Shown here one piece after another: positions 17,645 to 27,461 of a DNA stretch of 64,000 nucleotides. The stretch comes from UBA1715 sp045615765 (GTDB taxonomy: Bacteria; Bacteroidota; Bacteroidia; Bacteroidales; UBA1715). Below the pieces are notes generated by a model. That model was not told the DNA's origin, made no database searches, and saw only the letters and a list, made by a program, of their open reading frames with translations. The stretch covers positions 10,404 through 74,403 of the forward strand of contig JAZLFM010000044.1 of assembly GCA_045615765.1 (NCBI GenBank), read 5' to 3'. How positions within the stretch are numbered: the first letter of the stretch is position 1; the number at the start of each line of letters is the position of its first letter. The translations under genes were made by a program, and so were the position numbers.

Positions 17645-18847
17645 TTAAAATGATTGTAGTATCTGTACTAAACTATCTGCAAGGTGTTTGAATGCAGGCA
17701 TGTCTTTTTCTTTTACTGGATTTGTTGGTGGCGAAACCATTCGTAATGGATCTATAGGCGTCCCGTTTTTGTAAACTCGGAAATCTAAATGTGGGCCTGT
17801 AGATAAACCGGTACTGCCGACATAACCAATAACTTGTCCTTGGTGAACCCTTGAACCGGTACTAATCCCCTTTGCAAATTTTTGAAGATGCATATATGTG
17901 GTTGTGTAGCTTGCATTATGTTTGATTGTTATCATATTACCAGCTCCGCCAGAGTATCCTTTTTTCACGACAACACCATCACCTATTGTTTGTACCGGTG
18001 TCCCAGCTGGAGCTGCATAATCTACTCCATGATGTGGTCTTACGATTTTTAAGATAGGATGTCGTCTTCCATTGGAGAAATGAGAACTAATTCTGGAATA
18101 ACGAAGTGGGGCTTTTAGGAAAGCTTTTCTAGTTGATTTACCATTTTCGTCGAAATATTGTAGAATACCATCTTGTTCAAAAGGAATAGAATAACAATCT
18201 TGTCCTAAATGATTAAATACAGCATATTTTACCGATTCTACGCCTACAGAAACAGAATCCACAAATTTCTCGGTATATACGACTTTAAATGAATCTCCTT
18301 TTTGTAAACCAAAAAAATCTATAGACCAGGCATACATTTCGGATAATTCAATTGCAAGATTGGGATCCATATTGTTTTCAACCATAGCATTCCAAAGTGA
18401 TGATTGTATCGTGCCCTTAGAATGTTTTTCCTCTATATATACTTCTTTTTGACATTTCGATACTTTGGGCAAGCTATCAGTGAGGTCCACAAGTAGGTAA
18501 TTCTCCACATCTATGTCATATACGAAATAGGTGAGAGTGCTATCCAAAAACATTTTTGTGTAAATATTTCCTTTTTTGAATTTTCTAACACTAAATACAC
18601 TATCACATTTTTGAACAATTGTATGTATTTGTTGGCTGCTTATACCTGTTGAATATAATATTCCTGCTAAATTTTCTCCACGTTTGATCGTGTCTCTAAT
18701 AACATCAAAGTCATTTACACGTATGTCGTACAGGTAAATGTCTTTTTCTACTGTTTGTTCAACTTTTTCTTTGTCTTCTTTTGTTGAACAAGACATAAAT
18801 AAGGATATAAGTATATAAAAGAAAAAAATGGGAGAGAGGTTTCTCAT
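17645..18847 (-). CDS. M23-family (LytM) metallopeptidase lipoprotein
   Basis: 400-residue envelope peptidase. The N-terminus has a lipoprotein signal with lipobox LFMSC (about residues 16-20). Residues about 50-230 resemble the LysM/OapA-like N-terminal part of DD-endopeptidase-like proteins. The LytM domain is at about 265-370, with the metal site HHGVDYAAPAGTPV and the active-site region YMHLQKF. The usual HxH is here HLD (TGPHLDFRV), so the last zinc ligand is Asp or the protein is altered in activity. It presumably cuts or regulates cutting of peptidoglycan cross-links. It lies downstream of the T9SS terminator and has its own -7 box. Confidence 0.88.
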   Translation of the reverse strand: MRNLSPIFFFYILISLFMSCSTKEDKEKVEQTVEKDIYLYDIRVNDFDVIRDTIKRGENLAGILYSTGISSQQIHTIVQKCDSVFSVRKFKKGNIYTKMFLDSTLTYFVYDIDVENYLLVDLTDSLPKVSKCQKEVYIEEKHSKGTIQSSLWNAMVENNMDPNLAIELSEMYAWSIDFFGLQKGDSFKVVYTEKFVDSVSVGVESVKYAVFNHLGQDCYSIPFEQDGILQYFDENGKSTRKAFLKAPLRYSRISSHFSNGRRHPILKIVRPHHGVDYAAPAGTPVQTIGDGVVVKKGYSGGAGNMITIKHNASYTTTYMHLQKFAKGISTGSRVHQGQVIGYVGSTGLSTGPHLDFRVYKNGTPIDPLRMVSPPTNPVKEKDMPAFKHLADSLVQILQSF

Positions 18848-18864
18848 AAAATTTATGTTTTTTG

Positions 18865-18872
18865 CAAATATA
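18865..18872 (-). promoter_or_regulatory. Putative -7 box for the M23 peptidase
   Basis: The minus strand reads TATATTTG, an exact match to TAnnTTTG, about 18 bases before the ATG at 18847 and immediately after the gldN terminator. The leader would be very short. Confidence 0.55.
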
Positions 18873-18907
18873 AAAAAAGAGGACTCCTCGAAAAGAAGAG
18901 TCCTCTT
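18871..18907 (-). terminator. Terminator of the T9SS porP-gldKLMN operon
   Basis: A 10-bp perfect stem (AAGAGGACTC with GAGTCCTCTT) is followed by a U-run on the minus strand, 22 bases after the gldN stop. Confidence 0.85.
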
Positions 18908-18928
18908 GATTTTATTAACAAGATCTGT

Positions 18929-19762
18929 TTAATATTCCCACAAATCGTGTTCGAAGTTGAAAATGAATGTTTTAATCTTTTCTGCTTCGTACAATTGTTC
19001 TATACCGAACTTGTAAGAACTTACTTCACGGTTGTTGTAAACGTTGTTCTCACGTGAAATGAAGCTACTGAAATAACGTCTTGCAAAAATGTCATAGAAT
19101 GATTTTTGGTCACCGTCGCTATTTGGGTTGAAAGCTTCTTGTTTTGCCATATAAGGTTCTGCTTGTGCAAAATAAATCTTGTATGGAAGAGATTTACGGA
19201 TTTCGCCTTCTTTTTCGTATTCACGTAAAGATGTAATCCACATAATACGAGGATCCATAACAGAACGTTGTTTGTCGAATACCCATTCTTCTTTCAAAAT
19301 CAAGAATTTTACAGAACTTGGTTGAACTTGGTTTTCGATAACTTTGGCAGTTTCATTTCCATAGTCATCTTCAATGTAAATAGTATCGATAGTCGCACCC
19401 ATTTTTGCTTTGAAATCATCTTGTGTGATAGGAACTGCACCATCACTTAGAGGATCGTATGCGAAAATCAAACCTTTTTCAACAGCATCAATTGTAAAAG
19501 CTGTTAAACTGTAACGAGAACCAATTTTTCCAGTTTCGTTATTAGGGAAATACAAAGGATGATTCATTTTCTCACGAAGAGGCAATGTTCTTTCTATTTG
19601 TTTTGACCACATAACGTCAGCATAGCGAATATGCTGTCTTACTTTTGGCTTATTCTCACTCATATGAGGTTTGTCGTATGGACTTTCTGGATAAAGACTT
19701 TCTTGAGCGAATATCGCTGAAGAAAATGCTACAGCAAGCATCAATAAAACAACTTTTTTCAT
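18929..19762 (-). CDS. gldN: Type IX secretion / gliding protein GldN (PorN)
   Basis: 277-residue periplasmic protein with a signal peptide (residues about 1-19, ending IFAQ). The family hallmarks are visible: an N-terminal RYADVMWSK...ER segment and a following PLYFPN motif. GldN/PorN forms the periplasmic ring of the T9SS together with the GldK/PorK lipoprotein. It is the last gene of the porP-gldK-gldL-gldM-gldN operon, 22 bases after gldM, and is followed by a terminator. Confidence 0.93.
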   Translation of the reverse strand: MKKVVLLMLAVAFSSAIFAQESLYPESPYDKPHMSENKPKVRQHIRYADVMWSKQIERTLPLREKMNHPLYFPNNETGKIGSRYSLTAFTIDAVEKGLIFAYDPLSDGAVPITQDDFKAKMGATIDTIYIEDDYGNETAKVIENQVQPSSVKFLILKEEWVFDKQRSVMDPRIMWITSLREYEKEGEIRKSLPYKIYFAQAEPYMAKQEAFNPNSDGDQKSFYDIFARRYFSSFISRENNVYNNREVSSYKFGIEQLYEAEKIKTFIFNFEHDLWEY

Positions 19763-19784
19763 ATCTGTATAAATTTATAAGTTT

Positions 19785-21440
19785 CTATTTTACAACGAAT
19801 TTCAAAACACCCAAGTTACGAGGTTTTCCGTCTGGACCTACAGCTTTGATATCTTCAAAATACACTTTAGAGCCTTTGGAAACTTTACTGAAAATATTTT
19901 GTTTAACTTGAGGACTAATTCTATTGCTCTTCACTTGTTCAGACAAGAAGTATGCGCCAACTTGTGCACTGACAGTAAATGATGTTACTTTGAAAGACAA
20001 GTCGAAGTCGAAATCTTTCATTTTTGCATCTACTGTAGGTGCTGCTTGCAAACGTGCTTTATCAATGTCACCACCGTTCATACCTAAGACTTGTGCAACT
20101 GGATCAGGTACGGTTTTAACACGGAATTCAACACTACCCATGCTTTGTTTTTTGCCATTGATATCTGCTACGACAGAGATAGTTGCTTTACCAGCTTTAG
20201 TTACTTTTACAATGTAACCACCGTTTGATGATTTTGAAATAGAACCATTGCTGATTGATGCAGAAATCTTGTCTGCAGGTACACCAGGAACTGAAATTTC
20301 TACAGGGTTATCAGGACCAATGTAGAACACATTCATCTTTGTTGGTGATACAACCAAAGATGGTTTTGCTACTTGATATTCTCCTGAGATTGTATATTCC
20401 AATGTATCTGTAGAGTTTGGTTTTGGCATCTTTATCACAGCATTATACTTTTGAGCACCGATACCACCAGCATTAACTTTGTAAACTGGTAGACCGCTTT
20501 CTGCATCGATAGGAAGTTTTTTCCCATTTACATATACATCAAGTGCTTGAGTTGTATCGAATGCAGCTAAGAATATTTGTGATGAATATTCGTTACCTTG
20601 CATAATGTATGTACTTGGAGCCAAAATAACTGGAGACAATTTGTTGAACTTGAATGAAGTTGCATCCAATTGTCCGTACATTAGGTTTAGCAAATCACCT
20701 TCTACATTTCGAATGTTTGATTGCCATTGAGTTAATACAGTGATTGCACCCATCAATGGAATGTGTTCGAATTGAGAACTTGCCCAAGAAGCCAACGCAC
20801 CATCGTGTCCCATAACTTTATCAGTGTTAAGAGATTTCTTTACGTTGTTCGCTTGTGCAGAAAGTGAGTCAGCACCATATTTTGCAGAAGTTTCAAGAAC
20901 CCATTCTCTAAATTTAGAGATAGAAAGTTCCAATTTCTTACCACCACAATTTTCATCTTCACCTTGGTTCGTTCCTACCATGATTTGAGCAGCGATATCC
21001 AAGTTGTCTTTTGATTGACATTGCTCTTCCAATGAAACTGTATCTTGTTTACCATCTTCTTCTACAAGAATATATAGTCTATTTCCTTTTCCAGGGATAG
21101 TAAAACAAGTAGATTTGTCAATCTTATCAGCATAGAAGATGATAGAGTCTTTGTAATATTGCATTTCTGCAACCAAACTATCAGCTTTTTGCTTTAATAC
21201 TAAAGACAGATCATAAATAGCTTTTGCCTTACCTGGGTTAGCCATATATGCTTTATCAATAGCTGCATAAGCAATCTCATTCTTGCTGATGAAGTTTTCG
21301 TTTGTAACGTTCAAAGAGTTGTTGATCTTTATGAAAGAGTCAAGAACGTCTTTGGAAACATTCAACGCCATCAACGCAGTATAGAATAGGTACATCATAC
21401 CTATCATCTTCTGTCTCGGCGTTTCTTTTCCGTGTCCCAT
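19785..21440 (-). CDS. gldM: Type IX secretion / gliding motor protein GldM (PorM)
   Basis: 551-residue inner-membrane protein that spans the periplasm and with GldL forms the proton-driven T9SS motor. After the conserved MGHGKETPRQKMIGMMYL start, one transmembrane helix (about 11-30) is followed by a large periplasmic part made of stacked domains; the long middle is rich in beta strands and ends in the FEDIKAVGPDGK segment typical of the family. Length is near the usual about 515-520. Only two cysteines-rich spots are noted (NCGGKK near residue 166). Confidence 0.95.
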   Translation of the reverse strand: MGHGKETPRQKMIGMMYLFYTALMALNVSKDVLDSFIKINNSLNVTNENFISKNEIAYAAIDKAYMANPGKAKAIYDLSLVLKQKADSLVAEMQYYKDSIIFYADKIDKSTCFTIPGKGNRLYILVEEDGKQDTVSLEEQCQSKDNLDIAAQIMVGTNQGEDENCGGKKLELSISKFREWVLETSAKYGADSLSAQANNVKKSLNTDKVMGHDGALASWASSQFEHIPLMGAITVLTQWQSNIRNVEGDLLNLMYGQLDATSFKFNKLSPVILAPSTYIMQGNEYSSQIFLAAFDTTQALDVYVNGKKLPIDAESGLPVYKVNAGGIGAQKYNAVIKMPKPNSTDTLEYTISGEYQVAKPSLVVSPTKMNVFYIGPDNPVEISVPGVPADKISASISNGSISKSSNGGYIVKVTKAGKATISVVADINGKKQSMGSVEFRVKTVPDPVAQVLGMNGGDIDKARLQAAPTVDAKMKDFDFDLSFKVTSFTVSAQVGAYFLSEQVKSNRISPQVKQNIFSKVSKGSKVYFEDIKAVGPDGKPRNLGVLKFVVK

Positions 21441-21485
21441 TATAAATCTTTTTTATATTCTACCAATCAGTTACCTATAAGAGAA

Positions 21486-22499
21486 CTATTTAATGCTCAT
21501 TGCATTCAACATGTTACCATAAACAGTGTTCAATGCTGCCAAGTTTTGGCTCAATTTTGAGATTTCTGCTTTGTATTGAGCTACATCGCTTGCTGTAGAT
21601 TGCAAATCAGACATGATAGAGTTGATACCAGATGTGATTTGTTCTGTAGCGCTCAAGTTTTGGCTAGAGTTCTTCAATTGCATTTCATATACAGCGTTAA
21701 GTGCTGCTAAGTTCTTAGAAAGAGCTTCTTGTTGATCAGCTTGTGCTTTAGTTGTGTCACCAATGATTGAGAAGTTTGCATTCAAACCTAACAACATTTG
21801 TTCGTAACCAGAACCAGCAGTTGCAATCATACTAGCTGTTTTTTGACCTTCAGCTGCGATTGAGTTTGCTGTTTGTTGAGCAGAAGAAGCTATTTCATTA
21901 ACAGATTGAGATAATTTGTCTGCAGAAGCAGAGAATGCGCCTGATAATGAAGAAACTGAACCCGCAGCTGTGTTGATGTTTTCTACATATGAGTTAGTAG
22001 CAACTGCAGCATTTGAAATATCTGACATGCTTGATACGCTAGAATTCAATGCTTCAAGGTTTGAACCTAATCTTTCGAATAATTCTGGGCCAAGTTTACC
22101 TTGTTCTAACATTTCATCAAATTTAGAAAGTGCATTACCGCCAGCAGCAGAACCACCACCTGCAGAACCACCTTCGATTTTACCAGCTAATTTTTCTTTC
22201 AAGAATGTTGTCAATGGAGTAGTATCTTGAATACCTTCTACTTCTTCTCCTTCTGGAGTTGGTATCAATTCAGGATATACAAGTGTCCAGTCGATTTCTG
22301 CATGTACAGGTTCGAAAGCTGAGAAGAAGAAGATAACAGCTTCTGTCAACAAACCAATAACCAACATCGGACCAGCACCTGGATAGTGTTGGATTTTAAA
22401 CAAGGCTCCAATCATTACGACAGATGCTCCCCATCCGTACACTTTCGCCATAAACTTTTTGTATCCATCGGTTTCAACCAATTCCGCAATACTCATCAT
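21486..22499 (-). CDS. gldL: Type IX secretion / gliding motor protein GldL (PorL)
   Basis: 337-residue inner-membrane partner of GldM. Two N-terminal transmembrane helices (about 20-40 and 45-65) contain GWGASVVMIGALFKIQH and a membrane Glu in LLTEAVIF, the likely proton-path residue of the motor. A Gly/Ala-rich stretch (about 115-128) leads into a long cytoplasmic helical or coiled-coil tail of Ala/Ser/Gln repeats. The family is usually about 215-340 residues in Bacteroidales. Gene order and neighbours confirm the call. Confidence 0.94.
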   Translation of the reverse strand: MMSIAELVETDGYKKFMAKVYGWGASVVMIGALFKIQHYPGAGPMLVIGLLTEAVIFFFSAFEPVHAEIDWTLVYPELIPTPEGEEVEGIQDTTPLTTFLKEKLAGKIEGGSAGGGSAAGGNALSKFDEMLEQGKLGPELFERLGSNLEALNSSVSSMSDISNAAVATNSYVENINTAAGSVSSLSGAFSASADKLSQSVNEIASSAQQTANSIAAEGQKTASMIATAGSGYEQMLLGLNANFSIIGDTTKAQADQQEALSKNLAALNAVYEMQLKNSSQNLSATEQITSGINSIMSDLQSTASDVAQYKAEISKLSQNLAALNTVYGNMLNAMSIK

Positions 22500-22544
22500 A
22501 ACTTTAAAGAATTAAATGTGTGTAAAATATTTTTTTGTTTCTAA

Positions 22545-23942
22545 TTAATATACTTGTGAATCTTGTTGATCTGCACCATAAGCACGACCCAAATATGTTT
22601 GAACACATCTGAAGCCAATGTAGCATTTTGCAGAATCTTGGTATTCGTATGTTCTTGAGCTACATTGCATGTAATATGCGATATCTTTCCAAGAACCACC
22701 TCTAACTACTTTTCTCTTCATTACGATAGGGTCATCGTCGTCAGCGCTATAGTAGTTGTCTGTGTTTACGTCACCTGTAAAACTGTATGCACTTTCGTCG
22801 AATGCAGTTTGTGTCCATTCTGAAACGTTACCAGCCATATCATATAGACCCCATTCGTTTGGTTCGTAGTGACCTACAACAACAGTTTGGATACCACCAT
22901 CATCAGTGTAGTTACCACGAAGAGGTTTAAAGTTTGCGATGAAACATCCTAGGTAGTTTCTAGTATAGTTACCACCCCAAGGATATGGAGATGATTCCAA
23001 ACCACCTCTAGCTGCATATTCCCATTCTGTTTCTGAAGGTAAACGGTAATCGTTTACGATAACTTTCTTCATACCTCTTAAATATCCATTCTTTAGTTGA
23101 GTTCTCCAAACACTGAATGCAACTGCTTGTTTCCAAGAAACTCCAACTACTGGATAGTGATCATATGCAGGATGCCAGAAATACATAGCAGACATTGGGT
23201 CGTTGTATGAATAAGTGTAATCACTAACCCAACATAATGTATCTGGATATACATTGATTTCTTCTTTTACTATATATGAAGATCTGTCTTTAATAACTTG
23301 GTCAGTTCCGTCTGCACGGTGAACAGTACCTTCGTATTTTCCTGTTTTGTAGTTATATGCTCTGTTTACTTTTCCGTTAGCGTTCTTCTTAGCAGCTGCT
23401 TGTTTGAAATCCATCCAATAGAATGTGAAGTTCAAACGACGAGTGTCAAGTTCTTGTTTTTTGTAGAATCTTTCGTCGCCTTGTAGGAAGAAAGACAATA
23501 AAGCTTCACGGTTATCAGTTTCGTTCCAGTCAATTGGTTTAGACCAGTCGATGTATTGTTCATCATCATCCAAATCTTCACCAAATTCGTTTACTGTTAC
23601 GAATAGGTCGTCTTTACCAGCTTCTTCTTTTAATGTAACATAAGCTAAGGAGTCTCTTACCCAATCAACAAATTGACGATATTCGTTATTTGTGATTTCT
23701 GTTTCGTCCATCCAAAATGCTTGTACAGACACAGTACGGTTTTGTGCTGTTTGAGCCCAAGCAACATCTTGGTCGCTAGGTCCAACATTCAAACTTCCTT
23801 GTGGAATAAACAACATTCCGAATGGAACTTCGTTATCCCAAACTGGTCTTGACTGCGTGCCAGACAATTCTCCGCTTTGATAGCTTGAAGAACAACTCAC
23901 CATTAAGGCGATGATTGAACTAAAGAACAATAACTTTTTCAT
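22545..23942 (-). CDS. gldK: Type IX secretion / gliding lipoprotein GldK (PorK)
   Basis: 465-residue outer-membrane lipoprotein from the ATG at 23942; an in-frame ATG two codons upstream (23948) is also possible. Signal peptide ends in the lipobox MVSC. The rest is a formylglycine-generating-enzyme-like (FGE-sulfatase) fold, with recognisable WMDETEITNNEYRQF, RLPSETEWEYAARGG, NVSEWT and RGGSW segments. In T9SS this fold is structural: GldK/PorK makes a ring with GldN/PorN beneath the outer membrane. It follows porP by about 50 bases. Confidence 0.94.
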   Translation of the reverse strand: MKKLLFFSSIIALMVSCSSSYQSGELSGTQSRPVWDNEVPFGMLFIPQGSLNVGPSDQDVAWAQTAQNRTVSVQAFWMDETEITNNEYRQFVDWVRDSLAYVTLKEEAGKDDLFVTVNEFGEDLDDDEQYIDWSKPIDWNETDNREALLSFFLQGDERFYKKQELDTRRLNFTFYWMDFKQAAAKKNANGKVNRAYNYKTGKYEGTVHRADGTDQVIKDRSSYIVKEEINVYPDTLCWVSDYTYSYNDPMSAMYFWHPAYDHYPVVGVSWKQAVAFSVWRTQLKNGYLRGMKKVIVNDYRLPSETEWEYAARGGLESSPYPWGGNYTRNYLGCFIANFKPLRGNYTDDGGIQTVVVGHYEPNEWGLYDMAGNVSEWTQTAFDESAYSFTGDVNTDNYYSADDDDPIVMKRKVVRGGSWKDIAYYMQCSSRTYEYQDSAKCYIGFRCVQTYLGRAYGADQQDSQVY

Positions 23943-23992
23943 ATGCATTCATCTTAAAATAATTCGCAAGGTAATAGTTTTTTCTTAAAATC

Positions 23993-24970
23993 CTACAAAA
24001 ATCTTACACTTTTATAACTTTTATTTTCTTTTTCTATAAATAAATTAAAATCATACGATATCATAAACTCAAGATTACCAGCACTTTCACCTCCTAATTT
24101 TGACGTTACAAGGTCGTATGCAAAAATTGCTCGTAATCCATCTAATTTTGTTCCGTTTTTGAATTGTACGCCTGCATTTAGTGAAACATCATGAGCACTT
24201 GTGTATGAAATTCCACCTATAATTAGGTTTTTGTATATGGCACGTAAGTCAAAACTTGCTTGCCAATCGGTAAATGTTGTTTTAAGTGTCATTGATGGAT
24301 ATAAAATCCATTGTGGACTTGTTGTTTTGTATTCGTAGCCTGCAGAAATCCAATAGTGCCGTTTTATGTAATCACTTTTTTCACTATCAGATTTTAACTT
24401 TGGCTGGTTTAGTTCGGAAACTGCTAATGCTGCATGTAGTCCTCCTGTTTGGTAAAATAAGCCACAACCAAGTAACAAGTTCGAATATCGTTCTTGTGAT
24501 CCGATTGTTTTATCTATATATGTGTCGGAAGAACCGTCAGGATAAACAGCGGAGCTTAAATCCCATGACGCTGAATTTAAACCTGCGCTTAGCCCAAATC
24601 CTAGTTTTCCAGCACCAAGTTCTAGTTGGTAAGCATAGTTAAGTTTTGCAGAAAGATGTTTCTCAAATCCTTCTTTAGTTTGTGCAATAGATAAACCAAC
24701 ACCACTTTTGATAGATTTTATAGGCATGGATACATCAAACCATGTTGTTGCAGGTCCGGCATTGTTTTGGAATCCCATGTATTGTTTTCTTATGACCATG
24801 CTTGCGTTTCCATAGTCAAAAGCTCCACATATTGCAGGATTATAAGAAGATTGGTGGAAAGAGTATAAGGTACTTCTTGGATTTAGTTGTGCTATAGCAC
24901 TCACGCTTGGCAATATTGAGATAGTTGTCAAGGCAATAAATACTCTTATTATTTTTTTTATTAAATCCAT
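23993..24970 (-). CDS. porP: PorP/SprF-family type IX secretion outer-membrane protein
   Basis: 325-residue predicted outer-membrane barrel with a signal peptide (about 1-27, ending in AIAQ). The motif NPRSTLYSFHQSSYNPA after the signal and the YMGFQNNAGP segment near residue 65 are PorP/SprF hallmarks. PorP is the first gene of the conserved five-gene T9SS cluster and probably attaches the system or its cargo to the outer membrane. I found no convincing TAnnTTTG box in the 140 bases upstream. Confidence 0.93.
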   Translation of the reverse strand: MDLIKKIIRVFIALTTISILPSVSAIAQLNPRSTLYSFHQSSYNPAICGAFDYGNASMVIRKQYMGFQNNAGPATTWFDVSMPIKSIKSGVGLSIAQTKEGFEKHLSAKLNYAYQLELGAGKLGFGLSAGLNSASWDLSSAVYPDGSSDTYIDKTIGSQERYSNLLLGCGLFYQTGGLHAALAVSELNQPKLKSDSEKSDYIKRHYWISAGYEYKTTSPQWILYPSMTLKTTFTDWQASFDLRAIYKNLIIGGISYTSAHDVSLNAGVQFKNGTKLDGLRAIFAYDLVTSKLGGESAGNLEFMISYDFNLFIEKENKSYKSVRFL

Positions 24971-25059
24971 CTGAGAAAACCTTTCCTCGAAATAGTGCGT
25001 AAAGAAAATACATTTTTTTTACGCGTACAAGAAAAAAAATAAAAACCTTTTTGTTGTAT

Positions 25060-25092
25060 AAAAAAAGAGTGGCTTGTATTCAAACCACTCTT
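25060..25092 (-). terminator. Terminator after the YqeY gene
   Basis: AAGAGTGG and CCACTCTT form an 8-bp stem with a 12-nt loop, followed on the minus strand by seven Us; it lies 26 bases past the YqeY stop. Confidence 0.85.
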
Positions 25093-25117
25093 ATATAAAT
25101 TGTATTGGTATGTTTTG

Positions 25118-25564
25118 TTAGGCTAGTAATTTTTTTACTACTTCTGATATTGCTTTGCCATCTGCTGTTCCTGCAAGTTTCTTGCTTGCTAATCCCATAA
25201 CTTTTCCCATGTCTTTTATGCTGGTTGCTCCAACTTCTGAGACAATAGCTTGTATTGCTTGCTCTAATTCTTCTGGTGTAAGTTGTTTTGGCAAGTATGC
25301 AGATAATACATCTGCTTCTGAACTTTCTTTCGCTGCAAGGTCGCTTCTGCCATTAGCTTCGTATTCTGCCGCAGATTCTCTTCTCTGTTTAATAAGTTTT
25401 TGAACAATTTTTAATTCGTTGTCGTCTGTTAAGTCTGCAGCTCCTGTTTCTGATTTTGCAAGTATAAAGGCTGTTTTAAGAGCTCGTAGCGCATCAAGTT
25501 TTTCTTTTTCTTGATTTTTCATTGCGGCCATAAGGTCGACAGCAATTTGTTTTGTAAGTTTCAT
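25118..25564 (-). CDS. GatB/YqeY domain protein
   Basis: 148-residue YqeY-family protein: a helical N-terminal domain followed by the GatB C-terminal-type domain (YLPKQLTPEEL... and GKVMGLASKKLAGTADGK). The fold is shared with the tail of the amidotransferase GatB and binds tRNA there; the stand-alone protein's role is unknown. It starts 4 bases after the LptF/G gene and is the last gene of a START-LptF/G-YqeY run. Confidence 0.9.
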   Translation of the reverse strand: MKLTKQIAVDLMAAMKNQEKEKLDALRALKTAFILAKSETGAADLTDDNELKIVQKLIKQRRESAAEYEANGRSDLAAKESSEADVLSAYLPKQLTPEELEQAIQAIVSEVGATSIKDMGKVMGLASKKLAGTADGKAISEVVKKLLA

Positions 25565-25568
25565 ATTA

Positions 25569-27023
25569 TTATAATTTTTTTTGTTTCAGAGTTTGTTTTG
25601 CTTTTAAAACTTTGTTGGTGAAATCGCTGATAAAGGGTTTTAGTGAAGGCAACGATTTGTCGTTTACTGCTAGGTATGTTAGATAGATACCTATTAATAA
25701 TATAACGATGACAGGATACCACATACCGAACCATGTACTCATGGTCGCTGATTTTACACCTTTTTCTCCAATCATTGTCATTATATAATATAGTAGATAA
25801 AAAACGAATGAAACAATAATTGGAATTCCGAAGCCGCCTTTTCGTACTAAAGCTCCAAATGGCGCACCGACGAAAAACATAATGAGGCATGCAAATCCTA
25901 ATGTGAATTTTTTATGCCATTCGATTCGAAGTTTATTCAAACTTTTCTTTTGGTCCACTTTGTTTTGAATCGCGGCAAGTAAGTATGACTCTGAAGATCT
26001 TGCAGAATTAAGTGCCCTCAATACTATAGTAGATTGTTCTACAGCAGAAAGTCCGGAAATGTCTCTTGATATTCGTACGGTATCGCAAAGCGTATCTTTT
26101 GTTGAACGTGTTTTAAAGACATTGTTTACGAAATATTGAGAAAAAGATCTTCGGTTGCGCTCGGCAATATCAACAGAAAGTGAGTCTATCATGTAGTCTA
26201 ACTGCCATACATTCTGCATTTGTGAATTGTGTTTGAACAAATCGACATTCGTTCTACTAAACGCATAGTCTTCAAGTTCGAATAAAACTTGTTGTTGAGC
26301 AAATGAATATTGTCTGAATGGTCGTTTTGTACGATATTCCTCTATGTTGCTTTTGTCAATAACGTCTTCGTAAGACTCTCCGTTATACAAAGTAAGTACC
26401 AGATACCGTTTGTCGTCGGTAACTTTCATAGAAGCGGAATCGGCAATGATAACATTTGTGTTGCCGGCATTTGTACGATGATCATAAATCATCATATCGT
26501 ACATCATATTATTGTCTTTGCTTTTTGAGGAAATTTTTAGTCGAACTTGGTCTATACCGTCAAAAAAGACACCTTCTTTAATATTCATTTCAGGTCTTTG
26601 GTTTCTTACGTCAAACATCAGTGACCATAAACGTAAGTTGGAATAGGGTAGAATGTTGTTTGCGTAAACAAACGAAAATCCCATAAGAAAGACGTTGAAA
26701 ACAATAAGTGGCATCATTATTCTTGATAACGATACGCCTGCAGATTTTATAGCGATGAGTTCATTGGTGTCGCCCATACTTCCGTAAGCGAAAATCGAGG
26801 CACAAAGAACAGCTAAAGGTAATGACATTTGTAGTAATCCTGTTGCTGCAAAAAAGAATAGTTCAAGAATGACTTTCATCTCAAGGCCTTTACCTACAAG
26901 GTCGTCGATGTAGCGCCACAAGAATTGCATAAGCAACAAGAATGTTGTGACAAAAAATGTTATAAGTAATGGTAGTATGTATGATTTTAGGATAAAAATA
27001 TCCAATTTTTTTATGCCTAACAT
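25569..27023 (-). CDS. LptF/LptG-family lipopolysaccharide export permease
   Basis: 484-residue inner-membrane protein of the YjgP/YjgQ family. Three transmembrane segments at the N-terminus (about 13-35, 55-80, 98-120), a large periplasmic beta-jellyroll-like domain (about 130-375) and three C-terminal transmembrane segments (about 385-460) match the family. It works with LptB and LptC to extract LPS and pass it towards the outer membrane. Bacteroidota usually carry two such genes; only one is here, so F versus G is not assigned. Confidence 0.9.
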   Translation of the reverse strand: MLGIKKLDIFILKSYILPLLITFFVTTFLLLMQFLWRYIDDLVGKGLEMKVILELFFFAATGLLQMSLPLAVLCASIFAYGSMGDTNELIAIKSAGVSLSRIMMPLIVFNVFLMGFSFVYANNILPYSNLRLWSLMFDVRNQRPEMNIKEGVFFDGIDQVRLKISSKSKDNNMMYDMMIYDHRTNAGNTNVIIADSASMKVTDDKRYLVLTLYNGESYEDVIDKSNIEEYRTKRPFRQYSFAQQQVLFELEDYAFSRTNVDLFKHNSQMQNVWQLDYMIDSLSVDIAERNRRSFSQYFVNNVFKTRSTKDTLCDTVRISRDISGLSAVEQSTIVLRALNSARSSESYLLAAIQNKVDQKKSLNKLRIEWHKKFTLGFACLIMFFVGAPFGALVRKGGFGIPIIVSFVFYLLYYIMTMIGEKGVKSATMSTWFGMWYPVIVILLIGIYLTYLAVNDKSLPSLKPFISDFTNKVLKAKQTLKQKKL

Positions 27024-27033
27024 ATTCTCTCGT

Positions 27034-27414
27034 TTAAGCCGACAAAACTCGTTTAAGTCCTTCTATTTGAAAATTCCAAAGGCGAACAACATCGTCGTAT
27101 TCTTCATCATCGGAAAAATCTATGACAAATAAAGAACATTTTCCTGAAAAATCGGATTTTACAATACGAAATTCAAAATAATCATCTTCTTCGTCGTCTT
27201 CCCAACGAAAGCGAATGTATTGATTTTCTTGTGATTCAATGACAAAGGCATGAGTGACTTCTTTGCTCCATAAAAAAGAATAGACAGTGCCGTCTTCGCT
27301 TGCAGCGTCATCTGCAAACCAAGTCGCTAACCCTTCTGGTGTAGCTACTTTTTTATACAAGATGCTCGGCATTGTATTCATTTCGTATTCTAATTCAATT
27401 CTTTGTCTTGGCAT
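27034..27414 (-). CDS. START-like domain protein
   Basis: 126-residue protein with the START/AHSA1-like fold common in Bacteroidota: MPRQRIELEYEMNTMPSILYK, then VATPEGLATWFADDA and a VIDFSDDEEYDD segment near the end. It is highly acidic in its second half. Such proteins bind hydrophobic ligands or act as chaperones; no ligand is known for this subgroup. It lies 10 bases before the LptF/G permease and is probably co-transcribed. Confidence 0.8.
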   Translation of the reverse strand: MPRQRIELEYEMNTMPSILYKKVATPEGLATWFADDAASEDGTVYSFLWSKEVTHAFVIESQENQYIRFRWEDDEEDDYFEFRIVKSDFSGKCSLFVIDFSDDEEYDDVVRLWNFQIEGLKRVLSA

Positions 27415-27461
27415 TGTGTGAATTTTAACTTTGGCAAGTTACAAAAAAATCAATAGGATTT

